A stretch of DNA of 64,000 nt from Acholoe squamosa (GCA_949317995.1 OX439038.1:77262659-77326658); one strand, 5' to 3'; shown: positions 1 through 12,172, numbered from the stretch's first letter. A program made the numbers and translations. Notes: generated from the sequence alone by a model not told the origin.

Positions 1-663
1 TTAACCCCATTCAACCTCTATTGACTTTTATAATTTAGGCACTGTTTGTGTATGTGACCTGTAAAAGGTGACTACCCCTGATAGGTCCAGGTGTCTGTAT
101 ACTACATCAGATACACGTGGATACCATGAGGCCTAATGTCAGCCAGATGTTGCCAGACTCTGTATAATGCCCTTCACTTCCGCATAGCTTGTTTCTGGAA
201 AATATAGTGTCTGGGTTGTGTGCAAAGTACCTTAGTAGCAAGATAGAAATAGAGCGTGGTTATTTCAGGCAGTTTTCCCTCTCCCCACCTTCCTTTCCTT
301 ATTCTGATCCCAAACGGAGGGGAATGTCACATTCAGGCTCAAATTCTATTTTGAGTGTTTGATAATTGCTTTGGACGGAGGGGGAGTTAATTGATTTCCC
401 TCGCTCAGACGCTGGTTTGTGTTTGCTTTGATACCAAGAAGCTAATATCAATAGTATCCTTGATGATGCCCATAAAGGTCACTGCTTACAGTTGATTGGA
501 CCTTGATAGGCAGGTATTGAGTGACGTTCTTGTCATGTTTGCAGACAATTTCATAGTGTTAATAAGCAACATGGCAATGGATATGTGCTCACTGTTGCTG
601 TCACCAGCAAAAAGGCAATGTTCTGTGATATATATGAGACTTCAGACTAGGGGAGTGATAATT
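1..663. other. Non-coding sequence, nothing recognised
   Basis: No ORF with a recognisable domain, no tRNA-like boxes and no tandem array. I see only ordinary AT-rich intergenic sequence up to the inverted-repeat element at 664. Confidence 0.5.
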
Positions 664-949
664 TTTTAACAACAGGGGGGGCTGGTGGGTTTGCATGCAG
701 ATGTGCGAATTTGACCCCCCCCCCCCGTCAAGGGGGTGAAATTTTTTGACCCCCCATAAGGGACAAAAATTGTGCGCTAACGTCCCTTTTTAGCCTATAG
801 TAACCCGTGGGGTTTTCCACTGAAAACAGGTGAAATTATTTTGACCCCCCCATCAGAGGTGTTGAAAAAATTCTGACCCCCCGGCCAAGGGGTTGAAAAA
901 TTTCTGACCCCCCACCCTCAAACCCACCAGCCCCTCCCTGTTGTTAAAA
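664..949. mobile_element. MITE-like element with G/C-run terminal inverted repeats
   Basis: The left end reads TTTTAACAACAGGGGG and the right end is its near-perfect reverse complement; the match continues about 27 bp through GGGCTGGTGGGTTTG. Inside are repeated blocks of the form 'gggtgaaa-ttttt-gacccccc'. It has no ORF and is 286 bp, the size and form of a non-autonomous DNA transposon (MITE). No paralogous empty site is available, so the exact ends and target duplication are not settled. The family is not recognised. Confidence 0.7.
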
Positions 950-2407
950 CTACAACAAAAAGGAGTCCCATTCAAATAAAGGAATGCCCCCAAGGTTACG
1001 CATATAAAAAGTTTATTTTTCTTCATCTGTGATATTGGAAAGATTTTATTATAGTAGTGCTATCATATGCATGGGATTGTTTGACTTTTTTCAAATTTTG
1101 GTCATGAATACTGCCTTTGGCTTTCATATTCCGTGTGTATATTGCAGTATCCATTGGTCTGTCTACAGTTAATCTGATGCTGCCAGAAACATTCAATTAA
1201 AAAAAAGGCTTCAAGTTGATGATATCGGTACTTATGACGCATATACCGTGAAGTTCCCCCAAACTACCCCTCACTGAAGACCTCTCATCTCCTCCCTTCT
1301 GTTCAGGAGGGTACTGCCATGATGGGGGGGGGGTAGAGTTACCAAGGACATGATTGTTACCGACCTGTCCCTATAGGGTGGGGTTTGCTATATAGGCGAT
1401 TTTAATTATAATGTCTAACCCCTTGGGCTAACTACTAGGGACTCGTTTGAATGCCACGTGATGCCTCGAAGGTCAATTCCTTTGTCTTGGTGCACCAATG
1501 CAGTGCTGGTGAGTTTACTTGCCCATCACTTGGAGGTTTCTTAACACAAGCTATCTCCAGCGGTACATCATAGCGCATAAATACAGTCCTTGTAGGTCCG
1601 AGAAGCGCAACCACCTTTAAACGTGGACAGTGGTGAAGGGACAGGCACATCCCCCAACCTGCTTGAGGAGGGTGTTTGACATCTACAAGGACTTAGAGCT
1701 AGGACACACTGTGAAAGCTGTCATTGAAATAACGACAAAACCCTTGTCCCAAAGTACAAATCACACTGCTTCTCTGCAATGCTATTACAGTGGTTCACAG
1801 TTCAGTTTTACAAGGACCCCTAGTAGATTCAACAGCCGGTTCAACAGTTATTTTTAAGAGTGAACCCAACCACCCCACAGTGTGAAGGAGACTTGCACAT
1901 CCTCCTATCCAGCCCCACTACGGAGGAGGATGTTTGGTATCTATAAGGTCTTAGCACTAGGGCAGCTTACCCAGAATAGAAATGTGACCATATGAACCAC
2001 CAACACTACCGCCAGACACACAGAAATACTGCACCGATCGATGCCTGACCGCTATGTTTATGTCATCTCCATGGCAACGCCTCCATCCATCAGGGGGATT
2101 GATGGGACTTCCGGTGAGCGGTGATTGGCTGGCGCTAACGTGGTTGTCTTCCGGTTTACCATCACGTGGTCCGCTTTTCAATTCGCAGCGTTCCACATTT
2201 TAAAACACAGGTCACGAGTTTTGCCGCCTTTTCCGATCTTCCCAGCCCCTTTGAAGTCTCATATTCTTTCCTTTATTTTTGCTATGAATATGACCTCTCA
2301 AAGTGGGGTTTAACATCTCTTACTCACTCATCCTGCCGACCCTCCAGTCCTGAGTGTTTCAGTCCTAAACTAGCCCGACCTTATACGTTATAGGGTGTAC
2401 ATAGTGT
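950..2407. other. Non-coding stretch with a degenerate duplicated motif
   Basis: No convincing gene. Two related segments at about 1645-1720 and 1890-1965 share the pattern 'cacatcc...gaggaggrtgtttgRyatctayaagg-cttag'. They look like two diverged copies of a dispersed repeat. Short ORFs here have no recognisable domain. Confidence 0.35.
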
Positions 2408-2515
2408 ATGGATGTACAGCCCAGGTGAGTTACTCGCCAGGGCTGCATTCATGTATCACGAAGAACAATGGGCATAATGCATTAAAGCCTCTCCCACTAC
2501 TTAAAGGGTTAACTT
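2408..2515 (+). repeat. Dispersed repeat (gggctgcattcat...gggcatgatgc family)
   Basis: The segment starts near 'ccaggtgagttactcgccag' and includes 'gctgcattcat' and 'gggcataatgcatta', ending in 'cttaaagggttaa'. Close relatives lie at about 3650-3745, 19760-19860 and 51530-51580 plus 52093-52130 (the last split by a transposon). Fragments occur near 7800-7960, 16770-16820, 31380 and 44180. No tRNA boxes or poly-A tail are obvious, so the class is unknown. Confidence 0.5.
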
Positions 2516-3366
2516 TTCTCCCTTAATGGCGCGAAAATGTGAAAGGAATGTGACAAAATGTCGTCTGCCGCGTACTAATGGCGGGGAAGGAATGGTAAAC
2601 CATTAACATGAAACAGTACTAATGTACTCTCCTTCTTTACAAAAGTCGTATCATTCTCCCCATGTAAATATATTCAAGTATTCTCTCTCCCATGGTTTTA
2701 TTTCCAACCAAATATGAGATCTTAAGGGGTTAGACTATCGAACTCTCAAGTAGGCCTTACCTGAGATAACAGTTCTTCACGGTCAGTGACAGGACTATAA
2801 ATGTCAATGACTCGTATACAACATTCTTTCTTTATGTGATTGAAAAATATCAGCTTTTATCAATGACCAGATGAAACAAATTAATACATGTAGAGATCCA
2901 CTCGAATGTTTAATCACTGAAGATAAGTAGTTAAGATATTATTTTCTCATTGTGACCAGGTTGGGTAAAGTACTCTTTTATGGCAGAACGCCATGTTAGC
3001 ACAGACCCAAGTTAATATTGAGGTTCTGGTGGATTTTCATCTTTTAACTAAACCAAGATTTGGTTGATACTTCTCAGCATCATTACATCATGCATATTTA
3101 TTTGAAGCTTTGTGATTCTACTCAATTTGGAAGACTGCATTCACTTATCAAAGAGCCCCCTATGGGGTTGACACACTCCTGGTAGGTTGGTGTGATGCAG
3201 CAATGTAGTGCTGACAAGTCGATTGCATTGGTGCACTTGAGGCATCAAATGGCACTTAACTCTCTCAGAACTGTTCATGCATGGGTGCATCATGCACACC
3301 TGTGCATTATGTCTCTGGGACTGTGTGAGCTCAATATGGTAGGCATGGTGCTTTGATACAGCCATG
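2516..3366. other. Non-coding sequence, nothing recognised
   Basis: AT-rich sequence with scattered fragments of the 'gcatcatg' dispersed repeat (about 3150-3340). No gene or structured element could be supported. Confidence 0.35.
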
Positions 3367-3649
3367 CACTGAAAACATGGAAGATCCAAAACTAGTCAGC
3401 GGTGAACACTTTAGGTCCTCAAGTTGACGATACCTAAAACTAAAACTTTAGGTAGTCAAAATCACAACCCTAGGGCGTCATCCTGACGACCTGAGTCGTC
3501 AGTATGACAATACTGACAGTACAGAGTCGTCATACTGATGACTTAAAGTCGTCATTTTGACTACCTAAAGTTGTAGTTTTAGGTATCGTCAATTTGAGGA
3601 GTTAAAGTGGTCACAGCTGTCTAGTTTCGGATCTTCCATGTTTTCACTG
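3367..3649. mobile_element. 283-bp foldback (palindromic) element
   Basis: Nearly the whole element is one long inverted repeat. The left arm starts CACTGAAAACATGGAAGATC and the right arm ends with the reverse complement (one mismatch, CAGTG...). The arms stay matched through 'gacgatacctaaaact', 'tttaggtagtcaaaat' and a central set of alternating 'gtcgtcagtatgac' motifs. Such a transcript would fold into a hairpin of well over 100 bp. It sits beside a copy of the dispersed repeat resuming at 3650. No ORF; probably a MITE or foldback transposon. Confidence 0.8.
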
Positions 3650-3749
3650 TGGTGAGTTACTCCCAAGGCGGTGCTTTCATGCATCATGACGACCGATGGG
3701 CATGATACATTGGTGCACTGTGAGCCATTAAAGAGTTTAATGACTAGAT

Positions 3750-5539
3750 GCCTGAGGAAATATCATTTGCTCCCCAGATGGCATGTGCCCAGTCATACGT
3801 AAGAATGTGGGTTAAGTGGCCATTATGTGGAGCTACCAACAGGTGACAAGCATCATTTCCGGTCAGCCCATCTGTAAACAAAAGCCCTCCAAAAACATCC
3901 TATTATCGCCAATTTTATTGTCATTCCGATGGAAAAACACCAAACAGAATGGATAATTTCCCTCCATTAACGTGCAAATGAATATGCTGTGAAGGTAGAG
4001 TTTCTTTTCACAGGTCCTATTGAGTGAATCGTACATCTAATACTAAGCCTAGGCATAAATTTTCCGTTGTAACTACTGTCTATTACCCTGATTAAATCAG
4101 GGGATAGAAGAGATCTATTTTCATCTCTATGATTAGATTACCCATATTGCTCACGTGCAATAATTAATGATTAGGAATGAAAGTGATTAATGCACAACTA
4201 ATCTATGTGAATTAGATGCTCATAGTGATTATGAGCTAGTGATACCGAAACCCACATGTTCTTTAGGAAACATAATCGATATTTGCTGGCCTATTTTCTT
4301 GAGAGTTTATTTTAACATATTTTAACTCTTTCTCTATTTCTCTAGGGATTACAACTTTAGCCCTATGCCATTGTACATGAGAATAGCTCAAATAATCCTT
4401 TACTTTACCTTTTTGCCAGTGCTTCATGCTTAGCTTATCTTTTCTTTTTTGTTTTTACATTTTTTAAACTAAATCGAATGGATGGAGAGCTGAGTCAACT
4501 CAGGATGTCGCAGTAAGAGAGAAGCCTCTTATCCACATGAGAGCAGGGCAGTCTGCACAGGCAGTTCAATTGTCTCTACAAAGAAACATATTGACTTAAA
4601 CTTAAAAGTCAGCTATATGTTAAACCCACTTCTCTGCTGCACAGTTTGTGTGTCTTTCTCCTTGCATTCATTATTTCCTCCTTGTAATCTCTTTGTGGAA
4701 AGTTGGGATGAGCAGTCACAGAGCATTTCCTAGAATGCAAAGATTTGGGCAGTTAAAGCCATACAACTACATTGCATTCCAGTCGCAGTGAACGGTAGAA
4801 TGGGCCCAGTCATACCTCTATAGACCACAGTATACTTTTCCCAGTCCCTTATGGCAAATATATTTGGCCTGCAGACCAATGAAGTCTGCATACAGGACTG
4901 AATGACCTGTGGAGAAACTTTTTCATATAGAGTGAGGTTAAAAAGTATTAGTATTGATTTGTAATAATATCCTCACCATTTAGGCGCACCCCCAACTTTT
5001 CTAGATCATATATTTCAAGATACGTAAGGTATTGTGGTATATTGCAAAACCTAAAAACTCCTCTCCCTCCTCTCCCCACCACAAATGCATCCACTCACAC
5101 ACCCACTTCCCCACGCTGCTATCAAGGCTGCCAAGAGGTTGACCCATGCTGTCTTGGGTCAAATTGGCCACGGGTCTAAATGTGGTCTAGGTGCGATCAG
5201 GGGAATGTGAAACTAGATTCGGGCCACTCTGCACGGCCAGTGTGAAAGCACTAACAGCAGAGGCGAAGGACGTGAAATGTAACCCACGCCCATGGAAAAG
5301 AACGGGGGAGGGGAATAAGGGAAGGGATCTAAGGTTGTGAATGAGTATACATGCACAATCTGAGGGGAATATACTGGGATTTAACATTATATTTGGCTTT
5401 ATGTTAGTACTTTGACATAGTCACCCTAAAAAGGCTGATAGGTCAACATCAAAATGCAATCTGACCCAGTTCATAGGATGAAATCAAAATGAAATCTGAC
5501 CCATTATTTGTAACATTTGCTATACTGCCCGCTTTAATT
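3750..5539. other. Non-coding sequence upstream of the triplicated region
   Basis: No ORF with recognisable domains. I found no paralogue of this stretch elsewhere in the window, so it looks like single-copy sequence to the left of the tandem units. A homopyrimidine-rich patch lies around 5060-5110. Confidence 0.35.
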
Positions 5540-5960
5540 AGCTTTCAATAACTGTGTCACACTCTCATTTTTCCCATGTGATCCATATTTCCCTCAATGC
5601 CCTTCCTCCCCTCTCTTTGGAATCAAAACCTTCCTGGCCGATGTCATAAAGAGTGTCATAAAGCTCTGCAGAACTGGTTGTTGGCTGGTCCCCTTGCTGG
5701 TACCTGCTGGGATTTTACAGCTGCCCAAGGCTAGGGATAGAATGAGCTGTTTGTGGTGAGCTATTGCCGAGTACCTCCTGACCAAGTAAGCATTTCATGT
5801 AGATGTAATGGCACGGGTAAGGTGGGCACTCACCAGCAACTAACAATACATAAAGCAGCACCCATGTAATAAAATATCCCTTGTATAATAACACAAGATT
5901 CCATCTGACCAAAAGGACCCATGGAGACCTGGTAAGAACCAGTGAAAGTAAAGATACAAT
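5540..5960 (-). repeat. R1 dispersed repeat, minus orientation
   Basis: Reverse complement of the repeat at 9600-10020. Shared strings on the opposite strand include 'tttatgacac', 'gctggtccccttgctggtac' and 'tattattacaag'-like sequence. R1 is about 350-420 bp with no ORF and no tRNA boxes. Each tandem unit has one minus copy and, about 4 kb on (allowing for insertions), one plus copy. This minus copy is the most complete; the minus copies in units 2 and 3 are truncated at 'cactgcc'. Confidence 0.7.
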
Positions 5961-7009
5961 ACCTTGCTAGGCTGCCAATTAAAGCTGACCTTAACAAGGC
6001 TATGTGTGTACAGAACTTTGTTGCATTTGGTAAAGTTACCCATGTGAATATTATAACGTTACCCACATAGAAGAATGCTAAAAACCCTTAAATCAAAATA
6101 ACAAACGCTAATCAAGCTTTAAAGACACTAAACGTTCCTGTAGTAAGATGAGTTTTATACAATTTGACCAAGTGATATAAGATGAGTTGAGATGAGTTTT
6201 ATACAATTTGACCAAGTGATATAAAAGCCTTGACACATCACTTATATCAGCATTGATGTATCTCAATATCTGACATTCATGCAGGTTCACCAAACACCGC
6301 AGATCATATTACCATGTGGTTTGCCGAGGGTATCATATACATCGCTACTATTCTCAGTGCAAATTTTAGACCACTACATATTGGCTTGAACCTAATTTCT
6401 TCCCCATAGAGTGGATCTAAAGTATCCCATTCAAGATTATGTTGAATATTGAACAGAACTATAATCTCATAAGTACATACTTATTTATCAGAGACATCCA
6501 GCTCCTTTCCAATGTACAGTGATGTTGTATGTGCACCAATTCAAGATTAATGTACAACACAATTCATGCATACCTCAGATTCATTCTATACCCTGGACGT
6601 TACACACATACCTAATGTATGTCATATCTTGTCTGAGATATACTAAATTGTTGTACTACATTTAGACCAAGTATTGTGCGGCACTTTAAATTGCTTTAGA
6701 TTGCTTTAGATACTGTGTGAGAAATGTATGGTAGTCAATTAAATTTGTTTATTAAGTGAGGGTTAGTAGAGGTCTATGGAGCTAAGGTACCTCATGTGAT
6801 TCTTGAAATTTTTTTTTTCAGAAGGAGGCCCATGGGGAATGCTGCAAGAGAGGGTTTTAACTACTAATTATCAATTCCTGAAACAAAGACTAGCTTTGTC
6901 CACTGTTATGAATGAATATTCATAGTGTATCCCCCATAGGGCACTGTATCACAAGAAATATTAATCATAACATCTACTTTAATTATCATCTCCCGTACCA
7001 CTTCCTGAT
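5961..7009 (+). other. Unit copy 1, non-coding segment
   Basis: Homologous to about 22030-22965 and 41520-42780. It contains a short local tandem duplication ('gatgagttttatacaatttg' at 6147 and 6191). No gene is supported. Confidence 0.4.
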
Positions 7010-7420
7010 TCCACCCTCCTTTCCTTTCTCCATTTGAAACACCCTCCCTTCCTTCCCCCCCCTTCCCCTCCCTCCCAACATCCCCTCCCTCTCTCTTGCT
7101 CAGCCTCCCTTTTCCCTTCCCAATCCCTTTCTTACTCCAACCCTCCCTCTCTTCCAGTCCCCTTTCCTTCCCATCCCCCCTCCTTTTCTTTCATCCCCTT
7201 TTCTCCCTCCCAGCTTCCCTCACATCCCATTTTGCTTGCTCAATCTATTACCTCATCCTACCTTTCTGTACTCCAATACTGTACCCCCATACTCTCATCT
7301 CTGATACTGCCTTGTACAGCTCATCTTCCCTCCCATTAACCCCCATCCCCTTGCCTTGCTCTCTCTTGTGCTGTACTGTACCCCCAGACACACTCTGCAT
7401 CTACCTGACATTCACCCCCT
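7010..7420 (+). repeat. Pyrimidine-rich low-complexity tract
   Basis: About 400 bp where the plus strand is nearly all C and T (runs such as ccttcccctccctcccaaca). The equivalent tract is kept in unit 3 at 42780-43140 and falls in the part deleted from unit 2. The Pro/Ser/Leu-rich ORFs here are composition artefacts. Confidence 0.75.
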
Positions 7421-9599
7421 AGCTGTAGACTAGAATGGCAACTAGGTTCTACCTTGTCAGAGGTCAGTGTATTAATCAGTATTGATGATAATCTGTCACA
7501 AACAAAGCTCTATCACCAATCCCTCCATGCATAATTAACCCTATAAGGAATGCATGAATGTGGCAGATTTAAGTGGGTATTCCACTGCTGTCTGTTGGAT
7601 GAAGTGTTTGCTAATCTGACAGATCTTTTCTATACTTTTGCATTATCAACAATAATTGGATCAGCAAAAATTCGCCCGACCGATGGCAGTGGAATACCCA
7701 CTTTAGATGTGGGGAATAAGCCCCTCCCTTAGTTTTATACCCCAAGTTATAGGGGATGAGCCACCTTCTTTTGAAAATCCTGGATCCGCCTCTGTTGTCA
7801 TGACGCATTCAGGCTCCATGATGCACCAATATGATACAAGTGAGCACTTCATTGATGCACTATGACCACCCTTCAGGACCTTTGGTCATATGATGAATTA
7901 GTGCAGCCCTGTTACTCTGCAAAGCTGCATTTATGCCCATGATGATCAGTGGGCATGATGCTGTTGTAATACATCAAGTCCAGCACCACCCACATTGATC
8001 CCTCCCAGTAAAAGTAAAAAAAAGAGAGAAAATAAAAAGAAATGAGAGGGGCTGTATGTAATAGAGAGATGCAAGTAGAGGGGGATGGGGCTGGAAGGGC
8101 TAACTGATTACAATAGTGGGGCTCAGAGCATTGACTACTCATGCATACAAGTCTCCTTGTTTGGGAGAGGTCTCATATGTATGCATAGAGAAGGTTGATT
8201 GAATTATGTAGGCAGCACTGTTATAGTCTATCTGGAACCATGGCTTCAATGCCGGATATAGCTCAATGGCTATGGAGAATCATGTATTGGCATGTCATGG
8301 ACTGTTGGGTCTACCTATATATTGTCGATTCCTTTGGGTGATAGAGTTATTACCAGTACTGGTATCTGTAAGTATATACTGGAATACTCAGCAGTAGAAG
8401 TTTGGGATCAGAGAACCTTTATATAAATATAAAAATAAAACTTCTGTAGACTTATGTCTGAATGTGGCATGGTTGATAAGGATTGTAAGAACAATGTGAA
8501 GTGCCATTTCAGTTTTTAGTCCCAATCTAATCTGACAGCCCTAGCTGTACTTGTATTAGTTTTACAGCTTCTAGATTGCAAACTCTAGAGTATGCATATT
8601 ACTGACATTTTAAATAACACTATTGTCTAGGATTAAGCAAGTAGACTAGAAGTAGCAAGCTAGCATTATTATCTCATGTACCCAAGATATCACTTGATCT
8701 CATAGACTATGGACATCCTTAATGAGATAAAACAGCCCCATATGTCTGGATGGCTACAAAATCTATTCTGTCTCAAATATCTGTCGATTTAGAATTTCAG
8801 CAATATATGTTTCATCCAACTCTAGAGGCCACACCCCACCAAGCCAACACTGTTCTTCGTTCTCCCAGTCCCAACAGCACCGACAGTCAAATTGTCTGTC
8901 GCGTTTGACATTTAATGATCTATCTGACATTAGCCTCAGGAGAGCTTCAGCAGGGGAGTCTAGATTAAGTCAGACATCATATTGAACTGAGCTGCCCAGC
9001 AATGTCAAGGGCTATCAATAGTTATATGAGTACAGTCATTGATTTCCATATTAAGGGATTAAAAATGGAACATGCAATCAATTCTCACAGGGCTTTTGGG
9101 GCTGATAGGCCTCCATTTCACAGATATTCTAACATATAGTGTCTGACATTGGTGAGTGGGTAGATAAGGTACATTTAAATTTGTAGGTATTTGGTACAAA
9201 GAAACTGTAATCTTTCATAGGAGGTGTGAGCTATGTTATTTACAGTTAAGGTAGCATCTCATTCACTGGCTATTATCATATTGATGATGCCATATATCCA
9301 TACAGTGGTATTGCCAAAATGGTATGATTTATGACAGTGTGCCATGTTTTGGCCAGTCCTCACTTAAATTCTAGGCCTCATATGTCAGTCTTGGTTATTG
9401 AGGTCATTAGGCTGATGGGCAGGCAGATGATGCTTCAACATGGACAACTGCAAATTTTGAAATTGTGCAGTGGTTATCAAATCACCTAGGATGACTTAGT
9501 TTTTGATTTCTACTTAAAACACCAAAGATAACATGCTATATTTCTGCTCAACCTTGCAACCTGATATATGATTTATCATTTTGATTTCAGAGGTCTACC
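7421..9599 (+). other. Unit copy 1, non-coding segment
   Basis: Colinear with about 31090-33700 and about 43260-45900. It includes fragments of the 'gcatcatg' dispersed repeat (7800-7960). No ORF is conserved among the three copies, which argues against a host gene. Confidence 0.5.
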
Positions 9600-10020
9600 G
9601 GGCTACTCTCAGACCATATTTCCACACAGAGCCTGTTGCCATTTTTGGCCAGCTAAGATGGAGTGCTGTGTTATCATATACAGGGTGTTTCATTACATAG
9701 GTCATGCTTTATTTACTTTTAGTTGCTGGTGAGAGCCTGTCTTACCCTCATTATTACCTCTACATGGACTGCTCACTTGGTCTGGAGGTGCTTGGCCAAT
9801 AGCTCTCAACAAACTGCTCATTCTATGCCTAGCCTCAGGCAGTAATAAACACGATGCAGGTACCAGCAAGGGGACCAGCCAACAACCAGCTCTGCAGAGC
9901 TTTATGACACTTTTTATGACATTGGGGCAGGAAGTGTTTGGTTGGAAAGAGAGGGGAGGAAGGGCATTGAGAGAAATATGGGTCACCTGGGAGAGAAGCA
10001 GAGTGTGACACAGTTATTGA
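9600..10020 (+). repeat. R1 dispersed repeat, plus orientation (unit 1)
   Basis: Partner of the minus copy at 5540-5960. It runs from about 'gccatttttggccagctaag' through 'actgctcattctatgcctag' to 'gtgtgacacagttattga'. Equivalent plus copies are at 33700-34125 and 45900-46320. Confidence 0.7.
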
Positions 10021-10067
10021 CCTGGTATGGATAAAAATGCTGATGAAAACTGGATATGGCACAGATA

Positions 10068-10247
10068 TCGTATTGGCATGTATAAGTGCCCGTGCGGTCA
10101 TTAATTTCAAGTAGGCTATTCCCCCCGCGCTCATTTAAGACTGGCGCTCATTCAAGACTTATATAATAGTGGATTTTGAAATTTCAAGACGCTTATACCC
10201 CCGGTGCTTATTCAAGACCGGCGCTCATTCAAAACCCGCCAATACGG
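10068..10247. mobile_element. 180-bp MITE with TA target duplication, copy-1-specific
   Basis: Units 2 and 3 read 'cacagatagtggctcag' (34165, 46370). Unit 1 has the same sequence split at TA, with a 180-bp segment between two TA dinucleotides (10066-10067 and 10248-10249). The ends are inverted repeats, TCGTATTGGC against CCGTATTGGC. The interior is built from 'gcgctcattcaagac' and 'cttattcaagac' motifs. A TA duplication suits a Tc1/mariner-mobilised MITE. The same family lies at 11113-11310, 35241-35416 and 47516-47691. Confidence 0.85.
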
Positions 10248-11112
10248 TAGTGGCTCAAATTGCAAGTTGATGTTAGCTTATTGACATCTGTTGGGCAGCT
10301 GAATCAATGTACAAGCATAGACATGTAAACTTGGTTGTACTGATACCACCCTCAGATTTTGATTTATTACTTAAACTGTAGGCCTACTATTAAATTCACA
10401 TTCCAGGGTCATCAATAGCTTTTTCTTTCCACTTATTATCATCTTGCGTACCTTCACATTTTGTAACATTTATGTATGTCTCAGAGACTCCCCTTTTACC
10501 CCCTCCCCCAAAAAAGATCAGTTCAACATTCAGTTTACCTGAATTACCATGATTGGGAAGAGCTTGGGATAATAAGAAAGGCTGAAATAGCTATTTCTAC
10601 AGGATGAATATCCCTTAGAAACTCTGTACCTGTTCAATAATTCTTTTTGTATACGGACACAACTGGTATAATGATACATTCTGACACAATCAACACACTC
10701 TTTATCATAGGCAGCAAACTTTTCAGAGTATAGGTATTTGTGATATTACATAGAGTTTACTTTCCCTTATTGACATATCTATAGAATATATCAGAGGACA
10801 TCCAGACAGAATATTTTGTTCTTCCCAACCATGAACACTTGTGACTCTTTGTAACCTGTTGTCAAAAGAGAGATTGAACTCCCTTCCACCCCTACTATCT
10901 CTCCTTATTCAGTTTTTACTAACAGTTGCCTTATCTGATTGGAATGTCTGCTTTACACCCTAGCGATGACAATATTGTGCACTATTCTCATCATTTACCA
11001 TCCTTATTCGCTGGTAATAGATTGCTATTTCCCTGCACACCCTACACTACCTAACTCCATTCCATGTCTCCTACTTCCATGTCCCCCATTTACTCCAGGA
11101 CATCCCTACTAA

Positions 11113-11310
11113 TGTATTGGCCTGTATAAGCACCTGGGCACTCATTGATTTCAAGAATGCTCTACCCCTGGTGCTTAAACAAGTCCGACGCTTATTCAAG
11201 ACTTGGATTATGGGGTGTATTTTAAAAATTCCAACACTCATATGCCCCAGTACTCATTCAAGACCAACAGTTATTCAAGACCTGGCACTTATGTATACAG
11301 GCAAATACAG
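11113..11310. mobile_element. MITE of the GTATTGGC family, ancestral copy (unit 1)
   Basis: The left end is TGTATTGGCCTGTATAAG and the right end, read in reverse complement, is CTGTATTTGCCTGTATACAT. The inside has the 'attcaagac' motifs seen at 10068-10247. It is at the same position in all three tandem units, so it inserted before the triplication. Confidence 0.75.
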
Positions 11311-11768
11311 TACCTACTCCCTCTCCTCTTCCCCCTTTCCTCTACCCCATCCTTGACACATCCCCACTGGCATGGGCAACATTTGGGAAATGAGAAAAGT
11401 ATAGATCGGCTACGATTAGACAAATAGGGAGGTACGAGTTTGTTGTTAGTGCTAGGAGTCGCCAAGGAAAACATCCATGTTGTTGCCTTGGGGATGGGGC
11501 TAAATTGTAATGCATAGGACAGATGAGTTGTTGGGACATGATGGGGAGAGTAGGGTGTACAGAGGCGTACGAAGCAAATCTTCATTGGTGGTGGAGGCCC
11601 CAGTCGGGGCCCCAACATGACCACCTTGAATTGGGGACTCAAGCACAATGATGCCTATACATATGTTTGTATAGAATCAGTATATAATAGTTATTTTCGG
11701 TGATCTGATTTGAGGCTCAGACTATTTGTTATTCCAACCTCCCCCCCCCTTTATTGATATCTCTTCAC
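11311..11768 (+). other. Unit copy 1, non-coding segment
   Basis: Colinear with 35417-35900 and 47692-48120. The 'gggaaatgagaaaagtatag' and 'gccaaggaaaacatccatg' segments are well conserved between copies, but no frame stays open in all three. Confidence 0.45.
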
Positions 11769-11899
11769 CAGGCTGGGAAAAATGTAACATAATGCCAACA
11801 GTGGACTGGAGAAAAACGTTGGCCATGTCTCCACTTATAAACCTGTTTGTGGAGGTGCTTTTCCTGGATATTCCCATGCACATACCTGTCGATATTGCA

Positions 11900-11962
11900 C
11901 ACCATGAACCAGCAGTCTCAAATCCCAAGTCCAACTCCCTATGCAGTGCGCCACAGGGACTG
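11900..11962 (-). other. tRNA-like module, minus strand (decayed)
   Basis: On the minus strand 'gtccctgtggcgcactgcat' resembles an A box followed by an arm, but the B-box position is degenerate here. In the sister copies at 53936-54003 and 54868-54930 the B box is intact (ggttcgagccc and ggttcgacccc). This is a repeat-borne relic, not a functional tRNA gene. Confidence 0.5.
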
Positions 11963-12097
11963 ACGAGAAATGCTTGGTTAGAACCACGTCTTCGTATAAA
12001 ACAAAGTCTGGGGAGGCGACGACTGCGGGCTGTCCACTTCTATAACCGTGAGACGCATTCAAACATAGCCAAGTCGAGACGGCTGCTGAGGTGTGAG

Positions 12098-12172
12098 ACG
12101 CCGTGGTCTAGTGGTTAGCGCATTGCGCTGAGCCGTCCAAGGTGGGTGGATTGAGTCCCAGTCCCGGCGCAT
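12098..12172 (+). other. tRNA-like module, plus strand
   Basis: Contains an A-box-like TGGTCTAGTGGTTAGCG and a B-box-like GGATTGAGTCC, about 35 nt apart as in tRNAs. The ends can still form a 5-bp acceptor-like stem (CGCCG with CGGCG). It is followed by a T run (12173-12179) that could stop RNA polymerase III. It recurs at 54121-54193 and 55166-55240. It is a SINE-type module rather than a tRNA gene, because it sits inside the composite repeat. Confidence 0.6.

Noticed and set aside
7034-7422. ORFs of 101 and 108 codons
   Set aside because: Composition-driven (pyrimidine tract); proteins are Pro/Ser/Leu repeats, with no conserved frame in unit 3.
8253-8277. 'gatatagctcaatggctatg' resembles a tRNA A box (also at 31735 and 44722)
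   Set aside because: No B box at tRNA distance and no acceptor-stem pairing in any of the three copies.
11289-11648. 119-codon minus-strand ORF near a conserved segment
   Set aside because: The frame is not kept at the same place in units 2 and 3, and it overlaps a MITE.
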